A stretch of 33,225 nucleotides of DNA from Ohtaekwangia sp966211525 (GTDB lineage: Bacteria > Bacteroidota > Bacteroidia > Cytophagales > Cyclobacteriaceae). Position 1 is the first letter of the stretch, and every line of letters starts with the position of its first letter. The translations under genes and the position numbers were made by a program. Positions 1 through 9,311 of this stretch are shown here, in pieces. The stretch is from NCBI GenBank assembly GCA_966211525.1, contig CBIHOZ010000068.1, positions 1 through 33,225 of the forward strand, given 5' to 3'. The notes under the pieces were generated by a model. It was not told where the DNA came from and did not search any database. It saw nothing but the letters and a program-made list of their open reading frames with translations.

Positions 1-3000
1 AAAGTCATCCGGACAATCAGACACCTGCTACGAAAACAAGCTGGCGTGAGTTCTTCAGTCGCGATATGGCTGTGATAGCAGCCGGTATAGCGCTAACGGA
101 TATAGCACAGATCCGAAAAGATTTTGAAGAGACCTTCCGTAATCTGCAACAGGATCCGGAAGCTGATATATATGCCGCATTATATAGTCCTGTACTGGGC
201 ATGGTGGCACGCATCGATCGCTGGTATGAGCTTGCTATACCCGAGAATCCCCTCTATGAAACACTCACACTGGCCATACAGTCGGAGTTGAAAGCGCAGG
301 TTCAGAAAATTACTGCCTATGAAGAAGGATTCAAACTGGTCGATCCCGGAAAGAAACTTGACCTCGACTATTCCGCTATTAAAAATAAAACGCTGTGGGG
401 GTTGGATGCACCTGTTGTAGCCGATGGAACTATATACCAGGGAGCCGATGAAGCTGCCAAGATCAAACATGCAGCACTCTATGTCGAAGATATATTTCTG
501 TCGTTCTATGGATTTATTCAGAAACTAACGGATGAATCTTCCAATTACTTTGCCTTTGCAATCGAACAATATCCAGCGCATCAACCCCACATGGCCTTGT
601 TCATTGCTTTCCTCAAGCTGTTCAAGTTAGCACAGGATCAAATGAACAGCATAACAGGTCGCATGCTTGATTTCTATTACAGAGATGTACTGCAACTTGT
701 TGAGAAAGATTCTATACCCGATCGCGTTCATATAGTCTTTGAACTTGCTAAAGATATAGCCGAGTATGCTATCGCTCCGGGCACAGCATTACTGGCTGGT
801 AAAGATGCTTCCGGCAAAGAACAGGTATATAAAACGGAAGCCGACCTGGTGGTAAACCAAGCGAAAGTAAAAGAGCTGAAAACAATCTTTGTAGAGAAGG
901 AAGTTGCAAATGAAGTAACGTTTATCGGCTCGATATCAGCTCAGCCGGTAGCCAACTCGTTGGATGGTTACGGAGAGAAATTTACCGATCCATATCCCAA
1001 GTGGCCAGCGTTCGGCAGACGCCTGAACCGGAATCTGGACTATAAAAATATATGCCAGGCTATAGACATCGTGCGAAACCAGTTGGAGTGGCGCAACGAA
1101 GCAGCGATTGGTTTTGCTATAGCGTCACCTCAATTGCTTTTGCAGGGCGGTAATCGTTTGATCGCCTATCGCCTGCAGGACCTTGGCAAAGTATATACCG
1201 GCGGTACATCTGAAACAGAGCGCCAGGTACGAATCCTGTTTACAGCTGAAAAAGAATGGCTGGTGGTTCAGAAACGTATGACGGATGCACAATTCAAAGC
1301 ACTCCCCATCAAAGGTGCCACTGTATTTGCCGAAACACAGGAAACAGAAGGCAGTTATTATTTTGACACCGACACGCTATATATATACCTGCCGGCAAGT
1401 CTTCCGGGCGTTATACCATTTGATAGCGCCGTACACGAAGGTGCCTTCGTTACGACAAAGCCTGTTATGCAGGTATTGCTGGGACCATCTGTCATGATCA
1501 GTGAAAATGATTTCGGTAAGCTTGCTTTTAACAGCGCTTCACTGGAAGTCCGCGTGGGTTCGATAGTATCCGAGGACCAGGATGCCCAGACTTTCTTCGA
1601 TGGACTAAAAGTATTAACACTTCAGAATGACGATGGTATAGTAGATCCATCCAAGACCTTCGACCCATTCACCGCATATCCCAACCGTGGTAAGAGTCTT
1701 TATGTAGGCAGCCCGGAAGTATTCAATAAGGAACTTGACGAATTATCGCTGCACATCCGATTCGCGAATCCGATAGATGACATTGTTATCGGATTTGCTG
1801 CTGTCAATAACTTTGATCAGTTCATGGCAAGTGTGCGTGAATCCAGAACCTGGACGCACGTGCCAGTAGGCTTTGGCAGCGTTACACAAACTGGTCTCGC
1901 GCGGAATCTTTTAGCAGGTGAAGGCGGTGTCAAGATTTTGAAACGTCACCCGCTTACAGAGGAGCAGCTCTATACAACGGCTTCTGTAAAAGGATTTCTC
2001 CAGGTAGAATATGATGTGCCTATATATTCCGCTACCGGCAAAGGTATATATGAAAATATGCAGGAAGCTGCGCAGTTTCTGAAAGTAAAAGAAATAGCCG
2101 TAAGTTATCATTCTCTGCTTGAAAGACCCGAAGCAGGAGTAGAGCAGTTCTTTCATATATATCCCTTCGGTGTTCTGGAGGCTGACCTCAATGCAAGAAC
2201 GCAAACACGTATGCTCGCGCGTGACCTCGCACCAACACTTGCATCAACTTCCGCTATAGCAAAACTGCGCAACAATAGTAATGATTTACTTACCGATACA
2301 AAGGGCAAATTATTTCCGCAGTTTACTTACCAGGATCCGTATGCCAAATATACCGACATTGGTATCAGACCAGCGGTGGCGGGGCCAAAGTCAGATTATC
2401 CGGTTATCACATCAACGGTACCCGGTGCCGCGAAGAATTCGCCACGAGAAATAACAGCGCTTGAACGACTGATGATCGATGCCAGTGGCGTTACCGAAAA
2501 AATTACAGGCAGTGCCAATCAATACTCGAGCTTGCTGCAGGAAGAAGGTATGCTTTTCATTGGTCTTGAAAATCTCAAGCCACTTCAAACTTTATCGCTG
2601 CTGTTTCAATTCGTAGATGGCAGTGCAGAAGATGAAGACAACGATCCGCCGGTAATTCACTGGTCATACCTCGTGAACAACGAATGGCGTCCGTTGAAAG
2701 GTGAAAATATAGTGGCTGATGATACGTTTGGTTTTCAGACTACGGGTATTGTAAAGCTGGATATACCAGCCGACATCACCAATAACAACACAATCATCAC
2801 TACCGGTTTATACTGGCTCTGTGCAAGTGTTACCGAGCATGCCAACCGTATACCCAAGCTTGTTGATGTAGTGGCGCAGGCCGTCATAGCAACATTCGAA
2901 GACCAGGATAATGATCAGTCACACTTCGACAACGCGCTGGCTTCAGGCAGTATCAGTAAACTTGCTGTGAAGGTTGCTGAAGTAAGCAAAGTAATACAAC

Positions 3001-4370
3001 CTTTTGCTTCGTGGGATGGAAAACATCGCGAGACCGGCAAAGAGTTTTATACCCGTGTAAGTGAACGACTCCGTCACAAGGCACGTGCGGTCAATGTCTG
3101 GGATTATGAACATCTTATACTCGATCGTTTCCCATCGATCTATAAAGTAAAAGCGATACCGCATGTCGATCCGGAATGTATATGCAGACATACAGATCCG
3201 AACAGTCCTTACAATCCGGAGCGAGTCGAAGATTGCTGTGGTCCGCAAGTAGCACCGGGACATGTACTCATTGTACCCATCGCTAATTTCAAAAACAGGA
3301 ATGCAGTCAATCCGTTGCAGCCAAAGACCGGTCGAAGAACATTACTGGAGATCGAGTCCTATATCAAGAAACGCACATCTCCTTTTGCAAAGGTTCATGC
3401 AAAGAACCCGGTATATGAGCAGATCCTTGTGTTCTTCCGGGTGAAGTTTTATACCGGTATAGATAAAGGATATTACCTGAAGAAACTCAACGAAGAGATT
3501 GTCCACTACCTGACACCGTGGGCATTCGATGAAACAGCAGATATAGTATTTGGACAGAAGATATATGCATCATCGATTATCGACTTCATCGAAGAGAGGC
3601 CGTATGTTGATTTCATCACAGACTTCATCATGGTTGTTTGTAAAGATGAATGCTGTACCGATGAAGAAGATATACCACAGGATGAATCGGTGCCCCAGCA
3701 ATCTCCGGAAGGAAGACCGATCGTTGTAGGCGTTGTCTACGACAGTCGAAGTAACGTAGCGCTGGCGGGTGTTAATGTTCAGATCAAAGGCACAAACAAC
3801 GGCACCGTTACAGATGCGAGCGGAGCGTTTACCCTGAGACCGGATACCCTGGACGATGTCACGCTAACGTTGAGTTTTGCAGGCTATACATTCAAGGAAG
3901 TAACAACACCGGTGAATCGCGCGTGGAAGATATACCTCCTGCAGATCGGTTCTTCCCATGATTCTGAAGATAAAGATTTGATTGAGACACTCAGCAACCT
4001 GTGTGGATGCAATGACTTTGAACATTTACTCCGTGAAGATTCTGAATTCAAAGGAGAGATCGTAGCACAACCTTCTACACCACGTTCAATTCTTGTATCA
4101 GCACCAAAACATATTATTATACCCTACGAAGAGAAACCGCGGCTCACGCCTTGTGAAAAGTTACAGCAGTCAAGGCGCACAGCGTCCCTGCGATCATCAT
4201 CAACGTCTAACGATACCGTTACGATACTTGAATCCGGAACGTTGCTGGCCGAACGAAATATTGAACGCAGTAAAGACGTAATCCGGCCACTGTCATCCGG
4301 TAAACCAACCGGGAAGAAAGATATACCGGCAAAGAAACGTAGCGGCCGATCAAAGAAATCAGACAAGTAA
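1..4370 (+). CDS. eCIS baseplate J-like protein (Afp11-like), 5' end outside window
   Basis: Large baseplate subunit of a contractile injection system, expected to form the wedge ring between spike and sheath. The frame is open from base 3 to the TAA at 4368-4370 with no stop before the first ATG (base 66). The residues before that ATG (SWREFFSRD) match the 'W..FF..D' motif that in this family lies some tens of residues into the protein, so the true start lies upstream. Family signs are the segment around bases 740-900 (FELAKDIAEYAIAPGTALLAG) and a C-terminal J-like part at about 3090-3640 (NVWDYEHLILDRFP, then a GRRTLLEIESYIKKRTSP segment). Clustered cysteines (CICRHTD, DCCGPQ, CKDECC) may bind metal. 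After the J-like part comes a CarboxypepD_reg-like beta-sandwich (about 3711-3950) and a basic, low-complexity tail ending GKKDIPAKKRSGRSKKSDK. That carboxypeptidase-regulatory tail is unusual for a baseplate protein. Orthology to Afp11 rather than Afp12 is inferred from gene order. Confidence 0.85.
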   Translation, partial: SHPDNQTPATKTSWREFFSRDMAVIAAGIALTDIAQIRKDFEETFRNLQQDPEADIYAALYSPVLGMVARIDRWYELAIPENPLYETLTLAIQSELKAQVQKITAYEEGFKLVDPGKKLDLDYSAIKNKTLWGLDAPVVADGTIYQGADEAAKIKHAALYVEDIFLSFYGFIQKLTDESSNYFAFAIEQYPAHQPHMALFIAFLKLFKLAQDQMNSITGRMLDFYYRDVLQLVEKDSIPDRVHIVFELAKDIAEYAIAPGTALLAGKDASGKEQVYKTEADLVVNQAKVKELKTIFVEKEVANEVTFIGSISAQPVANSLDGYGEKFTDPYPKWPAFGRRLNRNLDYKNICQAIDIVRNQLEWRNEAAIGFAIASPQLLLQGGNRLIAYRLQDLGKVYTGGTSETERQVRILFTAEKEWLVVQKRMTDAQFKALPIKGATVFAETQETEGSYYFDTDTLYIYLPASLPGVIPFDSAVHEGAFVTTKPVMQVLLGPSVMISENDFGKLAFNSASLEVRVGSIVSEDQDAQTFFDGLKVLTLQNDDGIVDPSKTFDPFTAYPNRGKSLYVGSPEVFNKELDELSLHIRFANPIDDIVIGFAAVNNFDQFMASVRESRTWTHVPVGFGSVTQTGLARNLLAGEGGVKILKRHPLTEEQLYTTASVKGFLQVEYDVPIYSATGKGIYENMQEAAQFLKVKEIAVSYHSLLERPEAGVEQFFHIYPFGVLEADLNARTQTRMLARDLAPTLASTSAIAKLRNNSNDLLTDTKGKLFPQFTYQDPYAKYTDIGIRPAVAGPKSDYPVITSTVPGAAKNSPREITALERLMIDASGVTEKITGSANQYSSLLQEEGMLFIGLENLKPLQTLSLLFQFVDGSAEDEDNDPPVIHWSYLVNNEWRPLKGENIVADDTFGFQTTGIVKLDIPADITNNNTIITTGLYWLCASVTEHANRIPKLVDVVAQAVIATFEDQDNDQSHFDNALASGSISKLAVKVAEVSKVIQPFASWDGKHRETGKEFYTRVSERLRHKARAVNVWDYEHLILDRFPSIYKVKAIPHVDPECICRHTDPNSPYNPERVEDCCGPQVAPGHVLIVPIANFKNRNAVNPLQPKTGRRTLLEIESYIKKRTSPFAKVHAKNPVYEQILVFFRVKFYTGIDKGYYLKKLNEEIVHYLTPWAFDETADIVFGQKIYASSIIDFIEERPYVDFITDFIMVVCKDECCTDEEDIPQDESVPQQSPEGRPIVVGVVYDSRSNVALAGVNVQIKGTNNGTVTDASGAFTLRPDTLDDVTLTLSFAGYTFKEVTTPVNRAWKIYLLQIGSSHDSEDKDLIETLSNLCGCNDFEHLLREDSEFKGEIVAQPSTPRSILVSAPKHIIIPYEEKPRLTPCEKLQQSRRTASLRSSSTSNDTVTILESGTLLAERNIERSKDVIRPLSSGKPTGKKDIPAKKRSGRSKKSDK

Positions 4371-4398
4371 GTTGAGGTAAGTATAGCCCTGTATAAAT

Positions 4399-7300
4399 AT
4401 GAAAGACCCTATCACCCTTGATAAATCAAATCCACTGCTGCCGGCTGAAGACTATGTAGCACTTCGCAAGCAAGGTTTTAAAGAGATTGAGAAAACCGGT
4501 AGTGACCATTGGACTGAGTATAATAATTCAGATCCGGGTATAACTATCCTGGAAGCGGTGAGCTATGCTATAACAGACCTGGCGTATCGCACCGGCTTTG
4601 AGATGAAGGACCTGTTGGCACCCGAGCAACTCACACCGGATACGTGGAAAGAAATATTCTATACCGCGCGAAAAATTCTGCACAACAGTCCGCTGACGTT
4701 GAACGACTATCGTAAGATAATTATTGATGTGAGAGGTGTTCGCAACGCATGGATCGAACCCAGTAAAAATTATGAGGTGCCGCTCTGGATCAACTACAAT
4801 GTATACGAAAATAGGAAAGATAATGACTGTCAGTGTGAAGACGCTGACGACAATGGGTGCTATGGAAAGCTGCAGCTTGATCCTGTAACACAGGATCAGG
4901 TTACAGCCTGGAAGCAGGAAGCAACGGCCAGGCTAGACGAAAAAATTCAAGCTATAAAAACAAAGGTTACTGAGCTGGAAGAAAAGATCACAGACCTCAA
5001 TGAGAAAATTGAAAATACGGAAGATGAGCTCGACAAGGGAAAACTAATAAAGGAACGGGACAAGCTGGCGAAAAAGCGAGACCGAAAGATTGCGCGAAGA
5101 ATATCACTCGAAGAAGAGAAAGCAATTATAGCAGCATTGCCCTATATACCTTCCAAGATCGTTGAGTTCGAAGGACTCTACAACGTTATGGTAGAGTATG
5201 AGGAAGACGTTATTGAAAATGAAGACCGCGATGAAATACGGCAACGGGTTATCGAACGCCTTACCGGTCATCGTAATCTCTGCGAAGATTTCCTCAGCGT
5301 GCAGGCTGTTGAGTATGAAGACTTCGGTATAGCAGGTTCTATTGCGCTGGAAGAATATGCAGACCCTGACGTAGTACTGGCTGCTATATATTTCACTATC
5401 TATAAATACTTCACACCTTCCGTTCCGTTCTATACTATCCAGCAGATGCTTGACAAAGGGTATACCATTGACGAGATCTTTGAAGGACCGGCACTGAAAC
5501 ATGGCTTTATCGAAGAGAGCGAACTGGAGAAAACAGATCTGTACCGTGATATTCGTTTGTCTGATATCATCAATGAGATTGCAGATATACCAGGCGTGAA
5601 GGCTATTACTTATTTGCGTTTACCTTTCCTCGGCTTTGATGATGGCAGCTCCGGAAAAAATTACTTTAATGAATGGATCACCTTCCTGCAGGAAGAGAAG
5701 AAGATTGCACGGATACAGCCGTCCATGTCAACGATGATGTTTTGCAAGCAGCGTGATTTCATTACTTACAACCTTGGTTCACCCAATGACCGGAACCCGG
5801 ATCGCATGCTGAAGATGTTTCATGACCATAAGGTACTCGAACGCAAGTATAAACTCGAAGGCGTGCAACGTGATTTACCAGTGCCAACCGGAGAGTATAT
5901 GGAACTCGAAAATTACTTTCCCGTAACCGAGTCACTGCCGATGTGTTACGGTGTAAGCGAACGTGCCGGTTTACCCGCCGATGCCAGTGATAAACGAAAA
6001 ATACAAGCGTTACAACTCAAGGGCTACCTGCTTTTCTTTGAGCAGCTCATGGCGGACTACCTCGTACAGCTTAACCATGTAAAAGACCTGTTCACATTCG
6101 ATGATACCGTTAACCGGACTTACTTTACCCGCGCGTTAACGGAGATTGATGACCTGCAAAAACTGTTGATTGATCATCAGGGTCGTGGAGCTGATCATTG
6201 GGATCAGATACTCCACGACTTCACGCAGGTATTGGAGAACCTCGTGGAGACTCCAAAGAAATTTCTGACACGAAGAAATAAATTTCTGAATCACATGCTG
6301 GCGAGGTTTAGTGAAGACCTCACCGAGTATGAAAGTATAACACGCTGGCTCACGCCCTATAAAGTTGAACAGCGCCTTGCGTCCGACAAGATTCGAATAC
6401 TCGCCAACGGAGAATACTACAAAATAAGTACGAACCGAGGCAAAGGGTATAACTATGCACATCCGGAAATATGGGACACTTCCAATGTATCCGGAACGGA
6501 GCGCAGAGTAAGCCGCTTACTCGGCTTCAAATGTGCAGACAGAAGAACGTTGTCCATTGATTTTCTGCTGATCGAACCGGTGATGGTTGCCGACCCGAAA
6601 ACAAATACAACATCACAGAAAGTAAACAAGCTTGGCAAGCCGCTCAACGTTATAAAAATTATAGATCCGGAGACAAAAGAAGTTTTGCTTACAAGTGTAG
6701 AGGTAATAGCCGGTTGCTGTACAGATTTACTTGTTAATGAAATTCTTACCTATGCAGATGAACGGAAGTACTTCAAGTTCCTCGATGATCTGAAACATCA
6801 CACGCGTAAATCTGCAGGCAAGGTTGGCACATTTTCGTTTGAACTTTGGGACAATACCAATGAAGAAGAAGCCGTTGTGCTAGGGTATAGCAATAAATAT
6901 ACTTCGCGTCAGGATCGCGAGAAAGTATATAAAAAGCTCCAGTACCTCATTGATCGTATGAATGATAATGAAGGACTTCATCTCGTAGAGCATTTACTCC
7001 TGCGACCGAAGTTCGATGAGATACTGGATGAAGCGAATGAGCCGATCGAAGTAAAATTACTGGATGTTTGCCTGGACAAATGCGATCTCGGCAAAGGTCT
7101 TGAAGAGACTGAGACACCCAAGTATCGGAAGAAGATCAGGCGTATACCGGCACGGAAGTGCTATGATAAAATGCCGTGGATATTGGAATACTTCCGGGAA
7201 AATCCAACCACGAAAAAGTTCGATCAATCTATACTCTTCCAGGAAGTATTGCCTGACGAAATTGAAGAACCGGTACCGCTGAAGTTCAGACGCTATGAAT

Positions 7301-7893
7301 CACTTGCCAAGCGCGTTCGCGATTTGCAGGAGTATGGCTCGGAACGGATTCAATATGAGATTGTCTCCAATCAACAGGAAGATCCCGACAAACTGAGATA
7401 TAGCTTTATTATTCATGGTGAAAATGATGTTGTGCTTGCGCAAAGTCTCTTCATCTTCAACAGGCGTACAAAACAGCAGGTAGAGAACGGAGATATAGTT
7501 CAGAACGATATTGAAGTGGAGATACAAAACCTGATGCGTTTCTTCGCATTTGAATTGGACATGTACTGCCAGGAGAATCCATGCGATCACAATGAAGATC
7601 CGTATTCATTCCGCGCGACAGCTGTATTGCCATGCTGGCCAAAACGTTTCCGCGACCCTACATTCCGAGCACTGGTGGAGAAAACAATTCAGTCAGAAGC
7701 ACCCGCTCATGTCCACATTAAAATTATATGGATCGGCACAAACGATATGAAGCAGTTTGAAAATGTATACCAACAGTGGCTCCGCGAAATGGCGCTCACA
7801 GAGATGCCTTCATACGAGCATGTAAATCCGCTGGTAGAAGCAATCAATACACTGAAGCCGTGCGGATGCTGTGAAGATGAGTGCCATGACTAA
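4399..7893 (+). CDS. Second large eCIS baseplate protein (Afp12-like, baseplate J N-terminal motif)
   Basis: Predicted baseplate wedge component of 1164 residues, starting 28 bases after the preceding baseplate gene and so probably in the same operon. Residues 37-65 carry the hallmark of the group, WTEYNNSDPGITILE followed by AVSYAITDLAYR. Residues about 165-245 are a highly charged heptad-like stretch (ELEEKITDLNEKIENTEDEL and on to KERDKLAKKRDRK), a predicted coiled coil inserted in the N-terminal part. The C-terminus is cysteine-rich (LKPCGCCEDECHD), as is an internal segment (DVCLDKCDLGKG). No signal peptide or membrane segment is visible, as expected for a cytoplasmically assembled particle. 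ATG 4399 has no convincing Shine-Dalgarno sequence but lies in an AT-rich leader like the neighbouring genes. The family is secure; whether it is functionally Afp12 is inferred from position before the tape measure and ATPase. Confidence 0.8.
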   Translation: MKDPITLDKSNPLLPAEDYVALRKQGFKEIEKTGSDHWTEYNNSDPGITILEAVSYAITDLAYRTGFEMKDLLAPEQLTPDTWKEIFYTARKILHNSPLTLNDYRKIIIDVRGVRNAWIEPSKNYEVPLWINYNVYENRKDNDCQCEDADDNGCYGKLQLDPVTQDQVTAWKQEATARLDEKIQAIKTKVTELEEKITDLNEKIENTEDELDKGKLIKERDKLAKKRDRKIARRISLEEEKAIIAALPYIPSKIVEFEGLYNVMVEYEEDVIENEDRDEIRQRVIERLTGHRNLCEDFLSVQAVEYEDFGIAGSIALEEYADPDVVLAAIYFTIYKYFTPSVPFYTIQQMLDKGYTIDEIFEGPALKHGFIEESELEKTDLYRDIRLSDIINEIADIPGVKAITYLRLPFLGFDDGSSGKNYFNEWITFLQEEKKIARIQPSMSTMMFCKQRDFITYNLGSPNDRNPDRMLKMFHDHKVLERKYKLEGVQRDLPVPTGEYMELENYFPVTESLPMCYGVSERAGLPADASDKRKIQALQLKGYLLFFEQLMADYLVQLNHVKDLFTFDDTVNRTYFTRALTEIDDLQKLLIDHQGRGADHWDQILHDFTQVLENLVETPKKFLTRRNKFLNHMLARFSEDLTEYESITRWLTPYKVEQRLASDKIRILANGEYYKISTNRGKGYNYAHPEIWDTSNVSGTERRVSRLLGFKCADRRTLSIDFLLIEPVMVADPKTNTTSQKVNKLGKPLNVIKIIDPETKEVLLTSVEVIAGCCTDLLVNEILTYADERKYFKFLDDLKHHTRKSAGKVGTFSFELWDNTNEEEAVVLGYSNKYTSRQDREKVYKKLQYLIDRMNDNEGLHLVEHLLLRPKFDEILDEANEPIEVKLLDVCLDKCDLGKGLEETETPKYRKKIRRIPARKCYDKMPWILEYFRENPTTKKFDQSILFQEVLPDEIEEPVPLKFRRYESLAKRVRDLQEYGSERIQYEIVSNQQEDPDKLRYSFIIHGENDVVLAQSLFIFNRRTKQQVENGDIVQNDIEVEIQNLMRFFAFELDMYCQENPCDHNEDPYSFRATAVLPCWPKRFRDPTFRALVEKTIQSEAPAHVHIKIIWIGTNDMKQFENVYQQWLREMALTEMPSYEHVNPLVEAINTLKPCGCCEDECHD

Positions 7894-7904
7894 GCCCTTG
7901 AGAC

Positions 7905-7927
7905 ACTATATATGAAGAGACTATAGA
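7905..7927 (+). promoter_or_regulatory. Intercistronic leader element, copy 1 (before tape-measure gene)
   Basis: ACTATATAT, four bases, AGACTATAGA. It ends 6 bases before the tape-measure ATG. The same 9-4-10 arrangement occurs at 12674-12696 just before another gene of this cluster. No function is known; it may be a translation or RNA-processing signal, or a chance product of the TATA-rich composition of this genome. Confidence 0.35.
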
Positions 7928-7933
7928 GACAGA

Positions 7934-9301
7934 ATGAAGCATCTGGTAAATCAATTACGCATCGAAATTCATTGCCCGAGCGAAGAGCAGGCACTGCAAC
8001 TGCGGCATAACTTTGCACTTGTACTGCAGCAACAGGTTGAGGTCGTAATTGATCGTGTATGTTCCCGGTATATATCGGAAAACGAATGGATTCGCCTGGA
8101 CAAGCTGGAGCTTGATCTGGGTACATTCAGTTCGCATACATTTTACCAGAGCTTTGCAGATGTATTCTCCGGAAAATTTGAAGAAGCACTGGTACAGAAA
8201 ATTTCTTCGATCTCGCCGGAAGTGCGCGGAGAATCAATACAACGCTCACAGGTTGAGCTATTGCAATATTTTTTACTCGCAGGCACGATGCCATGGTGGG
8301 CTGATGAACAAGCTTTAGATATTAACGCGATCGCAGCGGACCAACTGCAGCAGCATCCAGAACGATTCAGGTCTTTTCTGCAACGAAACCGGTCTAACGA
8401 AAATCTATGGCGAAGAATTGTTTTGCAGCTACGTCCGGAGGTTCGCAACGAAATTATAAACGTGTGGCCTGTGCTGATTGAGACTGGACAGGTATATAAA
8501 ACATGGGTTGACATGATTGTGGCGCGAAATATAGTACCGGCACCGAACCGTGAGTGGACTGCTATACTACTCACGGACATTGTATTGGAACATGCTCCCG
8601 CCATATCTGATGCGGGCAATCTCAATCCATTGAAAGCTATATTTGAGAAAAATATAGCTCGTCTTTTCTCAAACCCATCAGCGAACACAGTACAGGATAT
8701 AGTCAATGCGTTGCCTGCCGTTGCCGCAGCGCATGCAGTAGTGCCAGACGGTGGAGCAACTGCAGATGTAAATTTACCGGCTACTGATGCAATACCTTCC
8801 GCCGAAAAGTATATTTCAAAATATGCGGGTGCTGTATTGCTGGCGCAATTTTTCCGACCGTTCTTCCAAAAACTTAATTTATTGAACGGGGTAGCCTGGA
8901 AGAGTAAAGCTGAACAATATAAAGCCGTGCAGTTGATACGATTTCTTTGCTCCGGTGAGCAATATACTCCTGAATATAGCCTGGTGCTTGAGAAGTTGTT
9001 GTGTGGTATACCGCTTGAAGAGCCTGTGCCGGTGGACGCATCATTAACACCAGAGGAACTGGATGAAGCGCATGTCTTATTGCGCGCAATCATTGAGCAC
9101 TGGCAGGCACTTCGCAATACTTCCATCGATGGCTTGCGGAGTAGCTTTCTGATGCGTGACGGAACTCTGTGCCGAAATGATTCGCACTGGCTGCTGCAAG
9201 TAGAACGAAAGACAATGGATGTTTTGCTGGAGAAACTTCCGTGGGGATATACTACGATAACATTGCCCTGGAACAATTACCTGATCTATGTTGAATGGTA
9301 A
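7934..9301 (+). CDS. Contractile injection system tape-measure-family protein (CIS_TMP)
   Basis: Member of the family annotated as eCIS tape measure proteins, which are thought to set tube length. The 455 residues carry the family's landmarks. The N-terminal segment has IEIHCPSEEQALQLRHNF, then IRLDKLELDLGTF. A GTMPWWADE motif lies near residue 120 (the 'PWW' signature). The C-terminus reads LLQVERKTMDVLLEKLPWG, then TITLPWNNYLIYVEW, the usual closing 'LP W...LPW...L.VEW'. The middle, residues about 215-320, is alanine- and proline-rich and less conserved-looking. It starts 40 bases after the baseplate gene and ends 10 bases before the ATPase start, consistent with one transcript. A 377-codon open frame lies antisense to this gene, but the family motifs are all on this strand. 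Confidence 0.85.
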   Translation: MKHLVNQLRIEIHCPSEEQALQLRHNFALVLQQQVEVVIDRVCSRYISENEWIRLDKLELDLGTFSSHTFYQSFADVFSGKFEEALVQKISSISPEVRGESIQRSQVELLQYFLLAGTMPWWADEQALDINAIAADQLQQHPERFRSFLQRNRSNENLWRRIVLQLRPEVRNEIINVWPVLIETGQVYKTWVDMIVARNIVPAPNREWTAILLTDIVLEHAPAISDAGNLNPLKAIFEKNIARLFSNPSANTVQDIVNALPAVAAAHAVVPDGGATADVNLPATDAIPSAEKYISKYAGAVLLAQFFRPFFQKLNLLNGVAWKSKAEQYKAVQLIRFLCSGEQYTPEYSLVLEKLLCGIPLEEPVPVDASLTPEELDEAHVLLRAIIEHWQALRNTSIDGLRSSFLMRDGTLCRNDSHWLLQVERKTMDVLLEKLPWGYTTITLPWNNYLIYVEW

Positions 9302-9311
9302 ACATAATAGC

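Noticed and set aside
8143..9276. 377-codon open frame on the minus strand, antisense to the tape-measure gene
   Set aside because: The plus-strand product has clear family motifs at both ends (PWW and LPW...VEW). The antisense product is Ser/Cys/Arg-rich with no domain, as expected of a frame shadow.
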